Source of the DNA: Ecdyonurus torrentis
Taxonomy: Eukaryota; Arthropoda; Insecta; Ephemeroptera; Heptageniidae
DNA length: 64,000 bases
Reading direction: 5' to 3'
Assembly: GCA_949318235.1 (NCBI GenBank)
Contig: OX439132.1
Location: forward strand, 1,277,038-1,341,037
The first letter of the stretch is position 1; each line of letters opens with the position of its first letter. Shown one piece after another: positions 62,526 to 64,000 of the stretch. The notes beneath the pieces were generated by a model that was not told the origin of the DNA, made no database searches, and saw only the letters and a program-made list of their open reading frames with translations. The position numbers and the translations under genes were made by a program.

Positions 62526-63545
62526 ATTACTTAATGATGTTTTTAGTGTTTTGAAAAGATTTTCCTGTATAGGATATGTGTAAGAAAAGCAATAAAAAAA
62601 TTTTATTTTGTATATTAAAATACATTGAACTCACAAAGGATCAAAATAAGGGTAAAAAAATTTTAACTTGGAAGAGAGATACAATTTAATGACATTTTAT
62701 TTTACAATCGCTATCGACTTTTGAAAATAAAATTTTATTATATATATATGTATGGCAATACAATGTTTTTGTATATAGAATATTAGGTTTTACAGTATAG
62801 TTTTTTCTATACTTAAACAAAAACATGAATCTATATGACGTAATGCTATTGGTCGTAGAAAAAAGAAATACGGGAGTTACGCGACCCTTAATTTCACATT
62901 ACGCTAATGTGGGAAAACACCTTTTTTCCCGGGTTTTTTTTTCACTAATATTTTTTTCTTTTTTTTTTTTTTTTTTTTTTTCTTAGAAATGGCATTGATA
63001 TTGCAGCAAAACTATGAAGTATATTATATAGGCATGCCATAATTTTACATGAATAAAGCCAATAATTTAGAAAAAAATTTGAATCGCGGCCGATATTTAT
63101 TGTTTGAGCGTACACATTGTGTTGCCATTATATTGAAATTAAAGTTTTACATTTAAATGTCGTTATACGTATAATTATGTATTTTACGTATGTACTTACA
63201 TATTATGTACTTACATATGTATATATGTACTTTACATATGTACTTACAACTTTACAATTGACGTCTTAACATGCACGTATGTTATACAAACTTGAAATAT
63301 TATCAATAATATTTAACTATATGTCATAATATATATAATGTATATTTTATATGTGTATTCCATATATTAATCACTGAAGTATATATATCAATCTCAGTCT
63401 TATTTGTCTCAATACATACAAATATATTACAACTTTTAGCTATTATGACAATTGGAATATCGAGCGAGGTGACACAATGATAACAATTCATTGTTGTCTT
63501 ACCTTCTATAAGACATAGCATGAGCTTTCACTCGCTGCTTGATAT
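62526..63545. other. AT-rich sequence, no gene seen
   Basis: T runs near 62950-62982 and overlapping 'tatgtacttaca' repeats near 63180-63250. No exon or known repeat was recognised. Confidence 0.45.
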
Positions 63546-63843
63546 ATATAGACACCTTTCACATCCTTGCGCTTTGTCGCCATGTTTGTGGTGCCTAATG
63601 TATTGTCCAGCATAGGGGAAACCTCATTTCTTCTAAGATTTCACTTTAAAAGAGTTTATTTCAACTGAATGAATTTTTCTCATATTTTTCGAGCTTATTA
63701 GAAGCTAGAAATAAGGCTTTGATTGAGGTTTGAAGCTTTTTTTGCTATTAAAAAAAATAAAAATGACGTTTTTCCTATGCTGGCCTATGTATTCATAACC
63801 AGCAAAACGGCGGCTCTTAAATATGAGTGCAAGCGGTCTATAT
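63546..63843 (-). mobile_element. MITE-like family C, copy 2 (inverted)
   Basis: Begins 'tatagacacctttcacatcc' and ends 'gagtgcaagcggtctata', the inverse of the copy at 7208-7515. Confidence 0.75.
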
Positions 63844-64000
63844 ATAAATATATATGCCCAAGTTTCAGTTCCCTATTAAACATAGTAAAAAAGCCTTAAG
63901 TTTTCTTTGCTATAAAGTTGTACGTATATATGTCTCAATGCAATCACTTACTTTGCGTGCTATATGTTGACATTTGGTACTGAGATACTTAGCCAACTCG
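63844..64000. other. unassigned right edge of the window
   Basis: AT-rich sequence with no recognised feature; the window ends here. Confidence 0.4.

Overview
This is eukaryotic, animal-type DNA. It is visibly very AT-rich (not computed) and consists mostly of repeats: microsatellites, MITE-like inverted-repeat elements, foldback elements, satellites and a few non-LTR retrotransposon tails. Coding sequence is a very small part of the 64 kb. Exons are bounded by ordinary GT..AG splice sites. One gene, DNAJC12, is an animal J-domain co-chaperone. An AT-rich invertebrate, perhaps a lophotrochozoan, fits best, but the species cannot be read from the sequence.

Three protein-coding genes can be assembled by hand. 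(1) DNAJC12, plus strand, 55879-60154: four exons, all phase 0, 172 aa in the canonical form, with an intact HPD motif and the typical KFRNYEI end. The start of its last exon, including the splice acceptor, is repeated six times in tandem and stays open throughout. (2) A small unrecognised gene, minus strand, about 42268-46620: four exons with all junctions in phase 1, giving 99 aa, with a polyA signal. Its second-last intron is mostly a 35-bp minisatellite of about 56 copies, starting about 20 bp from a splice donor. (3) The 5' part of an unrecognised Ser-rich protein, minus strand, 21835-25189: a start exon and an 813-nt exon, 275 aa so far, including 10-residue repeats. Its later exons were not found.

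Layout: 1-21 kb is repeats only, including a nested 2.2-kb perfect-looking foldback inside a MITE at 17.2-19.7 kb. 21.8-25.2 kb holds gene 3. 25-42 kb is microsatellites, satellites, a LINE tail and a 1.8-kb terminal-inverted-repeat element. 42.2-46.6 kb holds gene 2. 48.3-50.0 kb is another terminal-inverted-repeat element. 50-55 kb is repeats, a tRNA-like SINE head and hairpins. 55.9-60.2 kb is DNAJC12. 60.2-64 kb is repeats.

The most unusual signal is an element architecture seen three times (1071-2606, 36469-38284, 48271-50003). Each has short terminal inverted repeats and arms of several hundred bases built from degenerate copies of one short motif, with a different motif in each element. 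Each has a non-repetitive centre that looks like a tiny spliced Pol II gene with GT..AG introns and AATAAA. Smaller elements with similar ACACGG-type ends and their own iterated motifs (5569-5800 and the GCATAAATTATGC family) may be related. A second window-wide signal is the palindrome TGACGTCA (a CRE), present about 35-40 times by eye in several unrelated MITE families.
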